The notes under the pieces are model-generated. The model did not search any database. It had not been told where the DNA came from and saw only the letters and a list, made by a program, of their open reading frames with translations. Source: Actinomycetes bacterium (GTDB taxonomy: Bacteria > Actinomycetota > Actinomycetes > Actinomycetales > Dermatophilaceae). Taken from it: a stretch of DNA of 64,000 nt. Of the stretch, positions 44,502 through 53,467 are shown one piece after another (the stretch's first letter is position 1; the number at the start of each line of letters is the position of its first letter). Location of the stretch: contig JAEZWF010000012.1 of assembly GCA_023420415.1 (NCBI GenBank), positions 1-64,000 on the forward strand, given 5' to 3'. The position numbers and the translations under genes are program-made.

Positions 44502-45050
44502 GTGCCGACCATCGGCGTCTCCATCGCCATCCCCTCCCCGTATGCCGAGCTGCTGCAGGCCAAGCGCGCGTCCTACGGTGACCCGCTCGCGGACTCCATC
44601 CCCACCCACGTGACGCTGCTGCCGCCGACCGAGGTCGACGACGCGGCCATGGACGAGGTGGTGCAGCACCTGGGCGAGGTGGCCCACGCCGGACACGCGT
44701 TCCCGATGGTGCTGCGCGGCACCGGCACCTTTCGCCCGGTGTCACCTGTGGTGTTCGTGCAGGTGTCCGGCGGGCTCGCTGAGTGCGAGGTGCTCGAGCG
44801 GGCGGTGCGCCGTGGACCCCTGGAACGTCAGCTCGACTTCTACTACCACCCGCACGTCACGGTCGCCCACCACGTGCCCGAGGACGCGCTCGACCTCGCC
44901 TTCAGCGACCTCGCCGACTTCGAGTGCCGCTTCGACGTGACCGAGTTCCACCTGTACGAGCACGGCGCCGACTCCGTCTGGCGCCCGGCCCACAGGTTCG
45001 CCCTCAACGGCGGCGACAACGGCGGCGTCCACGGGGGCACCGGCTCATGA
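44502..45050 (+). CDS. 2'-5' RNA ligase / cyclic phosphodiesterase family protein
   Basis: 182 residues of the 2H phosphoesterase superfamily. The two H-x-T-x motifs are HVTL (in IPTHVTLLPPTEVD) and HVTV (in YHPHVTVAHHV), which together act on 2',3'-cyclic phosphate ends. It likely belongs to the LigT/ThpR group in RNA end metabolism; the physiological substrate is unknown. Coupled by an ATGA overlap to the YihY/BrkB gene, an order common in related actinobacteria behind trpS. Confidence 0.85.
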   Translation: MPTIGVSIAIPSPYAELLQAKRASYGDPLADSIPTHVTLLPPTEVDDAAMDEVVQHLGEVAHAGHAFPMVLRGTGTFRPVSPVVFVQVSGGLAECEVLERAVRRGPLERQLDFYYHPHVTVAHHVPEDALDLAFSDLADFECRFDVTEFHLYEHGADSVWRPAHRFALNGGDNGGVHGGTGS

Positions 45051-46129
45051 CGACGATCAAGGAATGGTTCGCCCGGCTCAAGCGAACCGGGCTGTGGCGC
45101 GCATGGGACCGCTACAACACCCACAACGGCGGGCTGCTCGCCGGCGGCATCTCCTACGTCGCCTTCCTGTCGATCTTCCCCGTGCTGGCGCTGGCGTTCG
45201 CGGTCTTCGGGCTCGTCCTGCGCGACCAGCCGGGCCTCATCAACGACATCCGCGACGCGATCAACGAGCAGCTGCCGGGCTTCGTCAAGAAGAGCCCTGA
45301 CGACCCCAACGGCATCATCACCCTCTCGGTGCCGAGCGGCCGGACGCTGTCGATCACGTTCGTCGCCGGTCTGGCCACGCTGCTGTGGGGTGGCCTCGGC
45401 TGGCTCAGCAGCACCCGTCAGGGCATCCGTGCGATCTTCGGTGTCGAGGGTTCGCCCGGCAACTTCGTCATGGCCAAGCTGCGTGACCTGGGCGTGCTCA
45501 TCCTCATCGGTCTCGGCATCCTCGGGTCGGTCGTGGTCTCCACGGCCGCCAACGCCGCCGCGTCCTGGCTCGCCGACCTCGTCGGGCTCGGCGGTCAGGG
45601 CTGGCTGTTCACGCTCATCGGCATCGTGGCCCAGCTGCTGCTCAACACCTTCACCGTCGCGTTGCTGCTGCGGCTCCTGTCGGGTGTGCCGCTGCCGTGG
45701 TCGGGGCTGCGCAACGGCGCCCTCGCGGGCGGTGTGCTGCTCACGCTGATCCAGGTGTTCAGCACCCAGCTGCTGTCCGGCACGCTCAACAACAACGCGC
45801 TGGCCGCAGTCGCGATCCCCGCGGCGCTGCTGGTCTACCTCAACTTCATCGCCCGGGCCCTCCTGCTGTCGGCGTCCTGGGCAGCCAACGACCTGGACGC
45901 CACCACCGGACGCGAGACCACCGATGGCTTGGAGCACAAGGCGATGGAGGGGCCGGCCCCCGAGCCACTGACCACCTACCGGGAGCGCACCGACGCCGGG
46001 CTGCCCACCTTCGGGCCGCGGGCGGGCGACCGCGCGACCCTGGCCGCCGGCGCAGTCCTGGGCGCCGTCGGTGCGTTCGCGCTGGGGACCGCGCGACGCG
46101 GCATACGGGCGCTGGTCAGGCGCCGCTGA
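45047..46129 (+). CDS. YihY/BrkB-family inner membrane protein
   Basis: 360 residues from ATG 45047. Six hydrophobic segments between residues 25 and 290, starting with the family mark HNGGLLAGGISYVAFLSIFP and including AIPAALLVYLNFIARALLLS. The family was once called RNase BN in error; a transport or envelope role is assumed but not shown. The C-terminal tail has one more hydrophobic stretch and ends in basic residues (RALVRRR). Its 3' end overlaps the convergent carboxypeptidase gene by 14 bp, so the two transcripts must be antisense at their ends. Confidence 0.88.
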   Translation: MTTIKEWFARLKRTGLWRAWDRYNTHNGGLLAGGISYVAFLSIFPVLALAFAVFGLVLRDQPGLINDIRDAINEQLPGFVKKSPDDPNGIITLSVPSGRTLSITFVAGLATLLWGGLGWLSSTRQGIRAIFGVEGSPGNFVMAKLRDLGVLILIGLGILGSVVVSTAANAAASWLADLVGLGGQGWLFTLIGIVAQLLLNTFTVALLLRLLSGVPLPWSGLRNGALAGGVLLTLIQVFSTQLLSGTLNNNALAAVAIPAALLVYLNFIARALLLSASWAANDLDATTGRETTDGLEHKAMEGPAPEPLTTYRERTDAGLPTFGPRAGDRATLAAGAVLGAVGAFALGTARRGIRALVRRR

Positions 46130-47474
46130 AGCGGTGCCGACCGCGGTGCCTACGCCGCCGCGACCGCCACACGCCGAGCCACACCGCCAGCAGCACGAGC
46201 GCCGCTGCCGGGACCGCCACCCAGGCGGGGTGCACCTTCCACGTCAGCGTGACCGGCGAGGCCGGGTCGGTATGCCGTGGGGGAGCCACGGCCGCTCCTG
46301 CTGCGCCGAGCGGGCCGGCCGCGTCCGGGCTCGCCGGGCTGGCTGGGGTCGTCGGTGTCGCCGTCGGCGTCGGGGTCGGCGGTGTCGGGACCTCTCCCGG
46401 GTCGACGAGCCGCCCGACGGGTCGGGCCTTCGCGCCGTACGTGAACGCCCAGTCGTACATCGCAGCCTGGGGCCGCCACGAGCTGTCGAGGCCGTACATC
46501 TCGCTCAGCAGGTAGGTCTTCCCGCCCCGGGTGACGGCGGAGATGAAGGTGCGGTGGGCAGCTTCGGTGTAGCCGTTCTTGACGCCGATCGTGCCGGGGT
46601 AGTTGTAGAGCAGCGTGTTGTGGTTGGAGATCTTGTAGGTGCCGCGCTTCTTCGTCTTGGCGTCGAGGGCGCCGGGGAAGACCGCCTGCTTTGTCGTGAC
46701 GTAGGTGCGGAAGTCCTTCAGCTGCAACGCCGCTCGTCCGATCAGTGCCAGGTCGTAGGCGCTGCTGGTCTGGCCGGGTGCGTCGAGGCCGGAGGGGTCC
46801 TTGGCGACCGTGTCGTGCGCGCCCAGGCCTGCGGCGATCGAGTTCATCTCGGCGAGTGTCTCGGCGCGGCCGCCCCCTGCGCCGGCGAGGGCGTATGCCG
46901 CGTCGTTGCCCGACGACATGAGCAGCGCCTGGAAGAGCTGCTTGGCGGTGTAGGGGAGTCCGGGGACCAGGCCGACCCGGGTGCCGTCGGCGTTGGCATC
47001 GGCCTGGGTGGGCCTGACGACCTTGGTGGGCGGCACCTTGGGGATCAGCGTCAGTGCCGTGAGGGTCTTGAGGGTGCTCGCGGGCAGCAGCTTGGCATGG
47101 GGTGCCTTGGCCGCGATGACCTCACCGGTGTCGAGGTCGGCCAGGACCCACGACACGTTCTTCAGGGTCGGTGGACCGGGCACACCCGCCGGCAGGTCGG
47201 TGACGACCCCCATCGACGCCAGCTTCTCGCCGCCGACCGACAGGTCGGGCTGCACCGTCGACCTCGGCACCGGCAGGGTGGGTGTCTTCGTCGGTGTCCT
47301 GCCGGCCGTCGTCGTGGCAGCCGGCGTCGGTGGCGGGGTCGTGGCCGCCAGCGCAGTCTGCGGGACCGCGGTCACGCCGGTGACCGCGGCGGCGCCCGCA
47401 CACAGCAATGCCGCGGCCGCCTTGCGCAGGCGTCCGCGGCATACCGCCTCGCGGCGGCGCTGGACCCGGATCAG
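46116..47474 (-). CDS. dacC: D-alanyl-D-alanine carboxypeptidase (PBP5 type)
   Basis: About 452 residues. Catalytic motifs: SxxK is STLK in LLPASTLKTLTALTL, SxN is SGN in LMSSGNDAAYALAG, and the KTG box appears as KNG in GVKNGYTEAAHRT, an uncommon variant. After the catalytic domain comes a Pro/Thr linker and one C-terminal membrane segment with basic end (VAVPAAALVLLAVWLGVWRS), as in anchored PBP5 proteins. Start unclear: the signal-peptide region (RGRLRKAAAALLCAGAAAVT) has no ATG or GTG ahead of it inside a sensible distance. CTG at 47474, overlapping the sdhB stop, or TTG at 47408 are the choices. Confidence 0.85.
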   Translation of the reverse strand: MIRVQRRREAVCRGRLRKAAAALLCAGAAAVTGVTAVPQTALAATTPPPTPAATTTAGRTPTKTPTLPVPRSTVQPDLSVGGEKLASMGVVTDLPAGVPGPPTLKNVSWVLADLDTGEVIAAKAPHAKLLPASTLKTLTALTLIPKVPPTKVVRPTQADANADGTRVGLVPGLPYTAKQLFQALLMSSGNDAAYALAGAGGGRAETLAEMNSIAAGLGAHDTVAKDPSGLDAPGQTSSAYDLALIGRAALQLKDFRTYVTTKQAVFPGALDAKTKKRGTYKISNHNTLLYNYPGTIGVKNGYTEAAHRTFISAVTRGGKTYLLSEMYGLDSSWRPQAAMYDWAFTYGAKARPVGRLVDPGEVPTPPTPTPTATPTTPASPASPDAAGPLGAAGAAVAPPRHTDPASPVTLTWKVHPAWVAVPAAALVLLAVWLGVWRSRRRRHRGRHRFSGA

Positions 47475-48235
47475 AACCGGCTCGTGAGGAGGGCCCGCTT
47501 GACCTCCTGGATCGCCTTGGTGACCTGGATGCCGCGCGGGCAGGCATCGGTGCAGTTGAAGGTGGTGCGGCAGCGCCACACGCCTTCCTTGTCGTTGAGG
47601 ATCTCAAGGCGCTGCGAGCCGCCGTCGTCGCGGCTGTCGAAGATGAAGCGGTGCGCGTTGACGATCGCGGCCGGACCGAAGTACTGCCCGTCGTTCCAGA
47701 AGACCGGGCAGCTCGTCGTGCACGCGGCGCACAGGATGCACTTGGTGGTGTCGTCGAAGCGGTCGCGGTCGGCCTGGCTCTGGATGCGCTCGCGCGTCGG
47801 CTCGTGGCCGTTGTTGATGAGGAACGGCTGGATCTCGCGGTAGGCGTCGAAGAACGGCTCCATGTCGACCACGAGGTCCTTCTCGAGGGGCAGGCCCTTG
47901 ATCGGCTCGACCGTGATCGGCTTGTCCGGGTTGACGTCCTTGATGAGCGTCTTGCAGGCAAGGCGGTTCTTGCCGTTGATGCGCATGGCGTCCGAGCCGC
48001 ACACACCGTGGGCGCACGAGCGGCGGAACGTCAGCGAGCCGTCCTGCTCCCACTTGATCTGGTGCAGCGCGTCGAGGACGCGGTCGGTGGCGTGCGCGGT
48101 CACCTCGTAGGTCTCGAAGTGGGGTGCCTCGTCGACCTCGGGGTTGTAGCGCTGGACCTTCAGGGTGACGGTGAAGGTCGGGACGGCGCCGGCCTTCTGC
48201 TCGTCGCTGCTGGGCTTGGTGGCGGTGGCGGTCAT
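47471..48235 (-). CDS. sdhB: Succinate dehydrogenase iron-sulphur subunit
   Basis: 254 residues carrying the three Fe-S clusters of complex II. The ferredoxin-type [2Fe-2S] motif is RRSCAHGVCGSDAMRINGKN plus the later Cys (LACKTL). CILCAACTTSCPVFW and CTDACPRGIQ give the [4Fe-4S] and [3Fe-4S] ligands. It passes electrons from SdhA flavin to the membrane subunits. ATG overlaps the sdhA stop (TGATG). Confidence 0.97.
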   Translation of the reverse strand: MTATATKPSSDEQKAGAVPTFTVTLKVQRYNPEVDEAPHFETYEVTAHATDRVLDALHQIKWEQDGSLTFRRSCAHGVCGSDAMRINGKNRLACKTLIKDVNPDKPITVEPIKGLPLEKDLVVDMEPFFDAYREIQPFLINNGHEPTRERIQSQADRDRFDDTTKCILCAACTTSCPVFWNDGQYFGPAAIVNAHRFIFDSRDDGGSQRLEILNDKEGVWRCRTTFNCTDACPRGIQVTKAIQEVKRALLTSRF

Positions 48236-50022
48236 CAGTACTTGCGCTCCATCGGCTGGTAGCGGGTCACGGTCACGGCCTTGTAGTCGAGGGTGACCTC
48301 GTCGGCGAACGGCGCCGCCCGGTCCTCGTCGGCAGCGCCGTCGACGACCGGCGGACGGTAGGCCATGGTGTGCCGCATGAAGTTGACGTCGTCGCGAGCC
48401 TCGTAGTCCTCACGGAAGTGGCCACCGCGGGACTCCTTGCGGGCCAGGGCACCGAGGGTGATGACCTCGGCGAGCTCGATGAGGAAGCCGAGCTCGATCG
48501 CCTCGAGCAGGTCGGTGTTGTAGCGCCTGCCCTTGTCCTGCACCACGACGTTCGCGTAGCGCTCCTTGAGCTCCTCGATCACGCCCAGCGCCTCCTTCAT
48601 CGAGGCCTCGGTGCGGAACACCTGGACGTTGCGGTCCATCGTCTCCTGCAGCGCCTTGCGCAGGTCGACGACCCGCTCGCCGCTCTCGCGGCTGCGGATG
48701 CCCTCGACCATGCCCTCGACCAGCCACTCGGGGTTCTCGGGCAGCTCCACCCAGGGCGCGTCCACGGCATACTCCGCGGCGGCGATGCCGGCGCGACGCC
48801 CGAAGACGTTGATGTCCAGGAGGCTGTTGGTGCCGAGGCGGTTCGAGCCGTGCACGGACACGCAGGCGACCTCGCCCGCGGCATACAGGCCGGGCACGAC
48901 GTCGGTGTTGTTGCGCAGCACCTCGGTCTCGACGTTGGTCGGCACGCCACCCATGGCGTAGTGCGCCGTCGGGTAGACCGGGACCGGCTCGGTGTAGGGC
49001 TCGACGCCGAGGTAGGTGCGGGCGAACTCGGTGATGTCGGGGAGCTTGGCGTCGATGTGCGCCGGTTCGAGGTGGGTCAGGTCGAGCAGGACGTAGTCCT
49101 TGTTGGGGCCGGCGCCGCGGCCCTCGCGCACCTCGTTGGCCATCGACCGGGCGACGATGTCGCGCGGGGCGAGGTCCTTGATGGTGGGGGCGTAGCGCTC
49201 CATGAACCGCTCGCCGTCGGCGTTGCGCAGGATGCCACCCTCACCGCGGGCCGCCTCCGACAGCAGGATGCCGAGACCGGCCAGACCGGTCGGGTGGAAC
49301 TGGAAGAACTCCATGTCCTCCAGCGGCAGGCCGCGGCGGAAGGCCACGCCCATGCCGTCACCGGTGAGCGTGTGGGCGTTGGACGTGGTCTTGAAGACCT
49401 TGCCGGCGCCACCGGTCGCGAAGACGACCGACTTCGCCTGGAAGACGTGCAGCTCGCCGGTGGCCAGCTCGTAGGCGACGACGCCGGCGGTGCGCTCGAT
49501 GCCGTCCGGCCCGGTGTTCATGAGCAGGTCGAGCACGTAGTACTCGTTGAAGAACTCGACGTCCTGCTTGACGCAGTTCTGGTAGAGCGTCTGCAGGATC
49601 ATGTGGCCGGTGCGGTCTGCGGCGAAGCACGAGCGGCGCACCGCGGCCTCACCGTGGTTGCGGGTGTGGCCACCGAACCGGCGCTGGTCGATCTTGCCCT
49701 CGGGCGTGCGGTTGAACGGCAGGCCCATCTTCTCGAGGTCGATGACGGCGTCGATCGCCTCGCGGCACATGATCTCCGCGGCGTCCTGGTCAACGAGGTA
49801 GTCGCCACCCTTGACCGTGTCGAAGGTGTGCCACTCCCAGTTGTCCTCCTCGACGTTCGCGAGGGCCGCGCACATGCCACCCTGCGCCGCACCGGTGTGC
49901 GAGCGGGTGGGGTAGAGCTTGGTGAGGACGGCGGTGCGGGCGCGCTTGCTCGACTCGAGCGCGGCGCGCATGCCGGCACCGCCTGCGCCGACGATGACGA
50001 CGTCGTACTTGTGGATCTGCAT
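48235..50022 (-). CDS. sdhA: Succinate dehydrogenase flavoprotein subunit
   Basis: 595 residues from ATG 50022 (MQIHKYDVVIVGAGGAGMRA). FAD-binding Gly-rich motif at 8-20, the covalent-flavin His in SHTGAAQGGMCAALAN, and the active-site regions HPTGLAGLGILLSEAARGEG and HYAMGGVPTN. It oxidises succinate to fumarate in the TCA cycle. An upstream extension of the frame overlaps sdhD and is rejected. Gene order sdhC-sdhD-sdhA-sdhB. Confidence 0.97.
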   Translation of the reverse strand: MQIHKYDVVIVGAGGAGMRAALESSKRARTAVLTKLYPTRSHTGAAQGGMCAALANVEEDNWEWHTFDTVKGGDYLVDQDAAEIMCREAIDAVIDLEKMGLPFNRTPEGKIDQRRFGGHTRNHGEAAVRRSCFAADRTGHMILQTLYQNCVKQDVEFFNEYYVLDLLMNTGPDGIERTAGVVAYELATGELHVFQAKSVVFATGGAGKVFKTTSNAHTLTGDGMGVAFRRGLPLEDMEFFQFHPTGLAGLGILLSEAARGEGGILRNADGERFMERYAPTIKDLAPRDIVARSMANEVREGRGAGPNKDYVLLDLTHLEPAHIDAKLPDITEFARTYLGVEPYTEPVPVYPTAHYAMGGVPTNVETEVLRNNTDVVPGLYAAGEVACVSVHGSNRLGTNSLLDINVFGRRAGIAAAEYAVDAPWVELPENPEWLVEGMVEGIRSRESGERVVDLRKALQETMDRNVQVFRTEASMKEALGVIEELKERYANVVVQDKGRRYNTDLLEAIELGFLIELAEVITLGALARKESRGGHFREDYEARDDVNFMRHTMAYRPPVVDGAADEDRAAPFADEVTLDYKAVTVTRYQPMERKY

Positions 50023-50036
50023 CGGTGCTCTAGTCC

Positions 50037-50498
50037 TTACTGGGTGCAGACGCTGAGGGTGGAGTTCGGGTCGATGCACGGGTCGAACGTGAAGATCACC
50101 AGCGTGCCGAGGACGATCGTGAAGACCGTCGCGACGACCAGCAGGGTCTTGAGCACCCAGCGGGTGCCTTCACGCTCGGTGTAGTCGTTGATGATCGTGC
50201 GGACCCCGTTGAAGCCGTGGAGCATGCCGAGCCACAGCATCAGCATGTCCCAGACCTGCCAGAACGGGCTCGACCACTTGCCGGCGACGAATGCGAAGTC
50301 GATCGCGCTGATGCCGTCGCCCAGCATGAGGTTGACGAACAGGTGCCCGAAGACGAGCACGAGCAGCAGGACGCCGCTGGCGCGCATGAAGACCCAGGAC
50401 CACAGCTCGAAGTTGCCGCGGGTCGGGGTGAAGCGCTTGTAGGGGGAGAGCCGGGAGGACTGTGCGGGCGTGGCCGTGTTCTCGGTGGTGGTAGTCAT
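50037..50498 (-). CDS. sdhD: Succinate dehydrogenase membrane anchor subunit
   Basis: 153 residues, three membrane segments (MRASGVLLLVLVFGHLFVNL, then a span in the LMLWLGMLHGFNGVRTIIND region, and VLKTLLVVATVFTIVLGTLV). His residues in GHLF and LHGFNG fit haem ligation. It helps form the quinone site of complex II. 13 bp after sdhC and 14 bp before sdhA. Confidence 0.92.
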   Translation of the reverse strand: MTTTTENTATPAQSSRLSPYKRFTPTRGNFELWSWVFMRASGVLLLVLVFGHLFVNLMLGDGISAIDFAFVAGKWSSPFWQVWDMLMLWLGMLHGFNGVRTIINDYTEREGTRWVLKTLLVVATVFTIVLGTLVIFTFDPCIDPNSTLSVCTQ

Positions 50499-50511
50499 GT
50501 CAGCGCGCCCT

Positions 50512-50904
50512 TCAGTGCGTGAACACGATGGTCAGGTGCCGGATCGCGAACGGCACGAACAACAGGGCGAACAGGACGACCACGCCCCAGAACATCTGCT
50601 TCTGGAACTTCGGGCCCTTGGACCAGAAGTCGACCGCGATGATCCGCAGCCCGTTGAGGGCGTGGAAGATGACCGCCGCGACGAGCCCGGCCTCGCCGAT
50701 TCCGACGATGGGGTTCTTGTAGGCCTCCATCACCTCGTTGTAGGCGTCGGGGGAGACCCGCACGAGTGCCGTGTCGAGGACGTGGGCGAACAGGAAGAGG
50801 AAGAGGAGGAGCCCGCTGATCCGGTGGGCCACCCACGACCACATGCCTTCCCGGCCGCGATAGAGGGTGCCCCCACCCTGGGGGGCCGTTGCTGCCTGCG
50901 CCAC
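50512..50904 (-). CDS. sdhC: Succinate dehydrogenase cytochrome b556 subunit
   Basis: 130 residues with three membrane spans. MWSWVAHRISGLLLFLFLFA contains the conserved H-R-x-S-G quinone-site motif, and AAVIFHALNGLRIIAVDFW the haem-ligand His. First gene of the sdhCDAB operon; GTG start with GAAAGGG upstream. Confidence 0.93.
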   Translation of the reverse strand: MAQAATAPQGGGTLYRGREGMWSWVAHRISGLLLFLFLFAHVLDTALVRVSPDAYNEVMEAYKNPIVGIGEAGLVAAVIFHALNGLRIIAVDFWSKGPKFQKQMFWGVVVLFALLFVPFAIRHLTIVFTH

Positions 50905-51067
50905 GTGCGCGTCCCTTTCGAGCGAAGGTGTTCACGGCGTCGCTCGTCCTTGCGGAGGCGGGGCCGTCGTGCCACCGCTCAGGCTATCGGTCGGCGTGTC
51001 GGCGTCACGAACCGGTCGCCTGTGAGAAACCAGACAGGTCCGGTTACCCAGGGGTATGCCGCGTGGC
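50905..51067. promoter_or_regulatory. sdhCDAB upstream region
   Basis: 163 bp between the glycosyltransferase start side and sdhC. CCTGTGAGAAACCAGACAGG (51019-51038) has 5-bp inverted ends around 10 bases and sits where an operator or -35 region would be expected. One GGTATGCCGCGTGG copy at 51054-51067 touches the glycosyltransferase stop. Confidence 0.35.
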
Positions 51068-52225
51068 TCAGGCCGTGGCCGCGGCGCGGCTCGCGCGGGC
51101 GCTGGCGTAGTGGCCGAGCAGCTGGTCGGTGAGGGCGGCCCAGCTGCGTCCGCGCACCCGGGTGAGGGCGGCGTCGCCCATCGCCTCGCGCTTGACGCGG
51201 TCGCCGACGAGGTGGGCGACCGCGGCGCGAAGCCCGTCCGCGCTGTCGGGGTCGAACAGCAGCCCGGTGCGGCTGTGGTCGACGAGGTCGAGCGGTCCGC
51301 CCTTGGCAGGGGCGACCACCGGCAACCCGGTCGCGGCAGCCTCCTGCAACGTCTGCCCGAACGTCTCCCGGGTGCCCGTGTGCACGAAGACGTCGCACGC
51401 GGCATACGCCCTCGCGAGGTCGTCGCCGTCGCGGCGGCCGAGGAAGACCGGAGGTCGCGATCCTGCGTCCGTGGCCGCCTCGATGAGCAGGCCCTCGAGC
51501 CGGCCCCGGTCGGGTCCGTCGCCCACGAGCACGAGCCGGGTGCCCGGGAGGCCCGCGACGGGGAGCAGCCGGTCCAGCTCCTTCTCGGCGGCGAGCCGGC
51601 CGACGTACCCGACGAGGACCTCACCGCCCGGCGCGAGCCCCGACCTCAACCGGCGGGTGGCCGCGTCGAGCCGCCACCCCGGGTGGAAGAGGCCGGTGTC
51701 GACGCCGCGACCCCACAGGGCGGTGCGGGGCACACCGTGCGCGCGCAGGTCCTCCAGGGCGGAGGTCGACGGGGCCAGGGTCAGGTCGGCGTTCTCGTGC
51801 AGGTGCCGCACCCATCGCCACGCTGCCTTTGACGCCCCCTTGGCCACCGGCAGCGGACCGTGCTTGAGCAGGAACGAGGGCATGTCCGTCTGGTAGACCG
51901 CGACGCTCGGCAGACCCAGCTTCTGGGTGGCGGTGAGCCCCCGGGCACCCAGCACGAACGGCGACGCCACGTGGACGACGTCCGGCGCGAAGTCGGCGAG
52001 CAGGTGCTCCACCTCGCCCGACGGCATACCGAGCGGGAAGTCCTTGACGGTCACCGAGGCGACGCTGCGGACGGGGTAACCCGCGTAGGACGACGGGGCC
52101 GGACGCGGCGCCACGATCAACACGTCGTGGCCACCGGCCCGCAGGCACTCGGTCACCCGGCAGACGCTCGTGGTGACCCCGTTGAACGTCGGCAGGAACG
52201 ACTCGGTGACGATGGCGATCCGCAC
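51068..52225 (-). CDS. GT4-family glycosyltransferase, GDP-mannose-dependent mannosyltransferase type
   Basis: 385 residues, GT-B fold. N-terminal acceptor motif RIAIVTESFLPTFNGVTTSV, nucleotide-sugar region VGYVGRLAAEKELDRLLPVA, and the E-x7-E element ETFGQTLQEAAATGLPVVAP. Resembles MgtA/PimB-like actinobacterial enzymes that place mannose from GDP-mannose onto lipid acceptors (phosphatidylinositol mannosides, lipomannan). The neighbouring divergent manC makes GDP-mannose, which supports the donor. Exact acceptor unknown. Confidence 0.88.
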   Translation of the reverse strand: MRIAIVTESFLPTFNGVTTSVCRVTECLRAGGHDVLIVAPRPAPSSYAGYPVRSVASVTVKDFPLGMPSGEVEHLLADFAPDVVHVASPFVLGARGLTATQKLGLPSVAVYQTDMPSFLLKHGPLPVAKGASKAAWRWVRHLHENADLTLAPSTSALEDLRAHGVPRTALWGRGVDTGLFHPGWRLDAATRRLRSGLAPGGEVLVGYVGRLAAEKELDRLLPVAGLPGTRLVLVGDGPDRGRLEGLLIEAATDAGSRPPVFLGRRDGDDLARAYAACDVFVHTGTRETFGQTLQEAAATGLPVVAPAKGGPLDLVDHSRTGLLFDPDSADGLRAAVAHLVGDRVKREAMGDAALTRVRGRSWAALTDQLLGHYASARASRAAATA

Positions 52226-52361
52226 GACACCAGCGTCCGCAGCCGTGGTGAGGTGACGGCGACACCTCGGGGTGTGTCAGGTGAGCGGCAGGTGACGGGG
52301 CGGTGCGCGTGGTCGTGTGGGGCGGCCCTGCGGAGGCGGTGGTCGGCTACGGTTGCGCGCC
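52226..52361. promoter_or_regulatory. Divergent region, mannosyltransferase / manC
   Basis: 136 bp with divergent starts and several repeated GGTG/CGGAGG words. CGGAGGCGGTGG lies upstream of manC. No clear operator. Confidence 0.25.
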
Positions 52362-53444
52362 ATGGGGAACGAGCACGTATGGGCCATCATCCCGGCGGGG
52401 GGAGCGGGGACCCGGCTGTGGCCGCTGTCGCGCGCCTCGTCGCCGAAGTTCCTGCACGACCTCACCGGTGCCGGGCGCTCGCTGCTGCAACAGACGTGGG
52501 ACCGGCTGTCGCCGCTGGTGGGTTCGCGCATCGTCGTCGTGACCGGCCGGGCGCACGAGGCGGCGGTGCGCTCGCAGCTGCCGTCGCTGCCCGCCGACCA
52601 GCTCCTCGCCGAGCCGTCGCCGCGGGACTCGATGGCAGCGATCGGGTGGGCTGCCGCGGTGCTCGAGGCGCGTGACCCCGAGGCGATCGTCTGCTCGTTC
52701 GCGGCCGACCACGTGATCGGTGACGAGGACGCCTTCCGCGCCTGTGTGGCCGATGCGGTGGCAGCTGCCGAGCAGGACTACGTCGTCACCATCGGCATCG
52801 AACCCACTTATGCCGCAACGGGTTTCGGCTACATCGAGATGGGGGAGACGCTCGGCGCCGACGGGTCTGCGCGTGCGGTGGTGCAGTTCGTCGAGAAGCC
52901 TGACCGCGAGCGGGCGGAGGCCTACCTCGCGACCGGGCGGTTCCGGTGGAACGCAGGCATGTTCGTCGTCAAGGCGCGGGTGCTGCTCGACCTGCTGGCC
53001 CAGTGGCACCCCGAGCTGGCGGCCGGTGTGCGCTCGCTCGCGACCGACCCGGCGCGGCTCGACGACGTGTGGGACGGGCTGGAGAAGATCGCGATCGACC
53101 ACGCCGTGGCCGAGCCGGCGGCGGACGCCGGTCGGGTCGCCGTGGTGCCGGGCGGTTTCGGCTGGGACGACGTGGGCGACTTCGCCTCCTTGGGTGGGTT
53201 GCTGCGCGATGCCGACGGTATGCCGGGGGTGCGGGTCCTCGGGTCCGCCTCCGACGTGCGGGTGGTCGACGCCGGCGGTGTGGTGGTGCCGGGTTCGGGG
53301 CGGACCGTGGCCCTGGTCGGTCTCGAGGACGTCGTGGTGGTCGACACCCCGGACGCTGTGCTGGTCGTCGCCAAGGACCGCGCCCAGGACGTCAAGAAGG
53401 TCGTCGACGCCCTCAAGGCCGAAGGCCGCACGGACCTCACCTGA
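52362..53444 (+). CDS. manC: Mannose-1-phosphate guanylyltransferase
   Basis: 360 residues, nucleotidyltransferase making GDP-mannose from GTP and mannose-1-phosphate. Pyrophosphorylase signature IPAGGAGTRLWPLSRASSPK, substrate motif FVEKPDRERAEAYL, and FRWNAGMFVV. No phosphomannose isomerase domain, so the monofunctional form. ATG 52362 chosen because the signature begins ten residues later. It pairs functionally with the divergent mannosyltransferase. Confidence 0.94.
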   Translation: MGNEHVWAIIPAGGAGTRLWPLSRASSPKFLHDLTGAGRSLLQQTWDRLSPLVGSRIVVVTGRAHEAAVRSQLPSLPADQLLAEPSPRDSMAAIGWAAAVLEARDPEAIVCSFAADHVIGDEDAFRACVADAVAAAEQDYVVTIGIEPTYAATGFGYIEMGETLGADGSARAVVQFVEKPDRERAEAYLATGRFRWNAGMFVVKARVLLDLLAQWHPELAAGVRSLATDPARLDDVWDGLEKIAIDHAVAEPAADAGRVAVVPGGFGWDDVGDFASLGGLLRDADGMPGVRVLGSASDVRVVDAGGVVVPGSGRTVALVGLEDVVVVDTPDAVLVVAKDRAQDVKKVVDALKAEGRTDLT

Positions 53445-53467
53445 CCCTGCGCTGGCAAGCAATCGGG

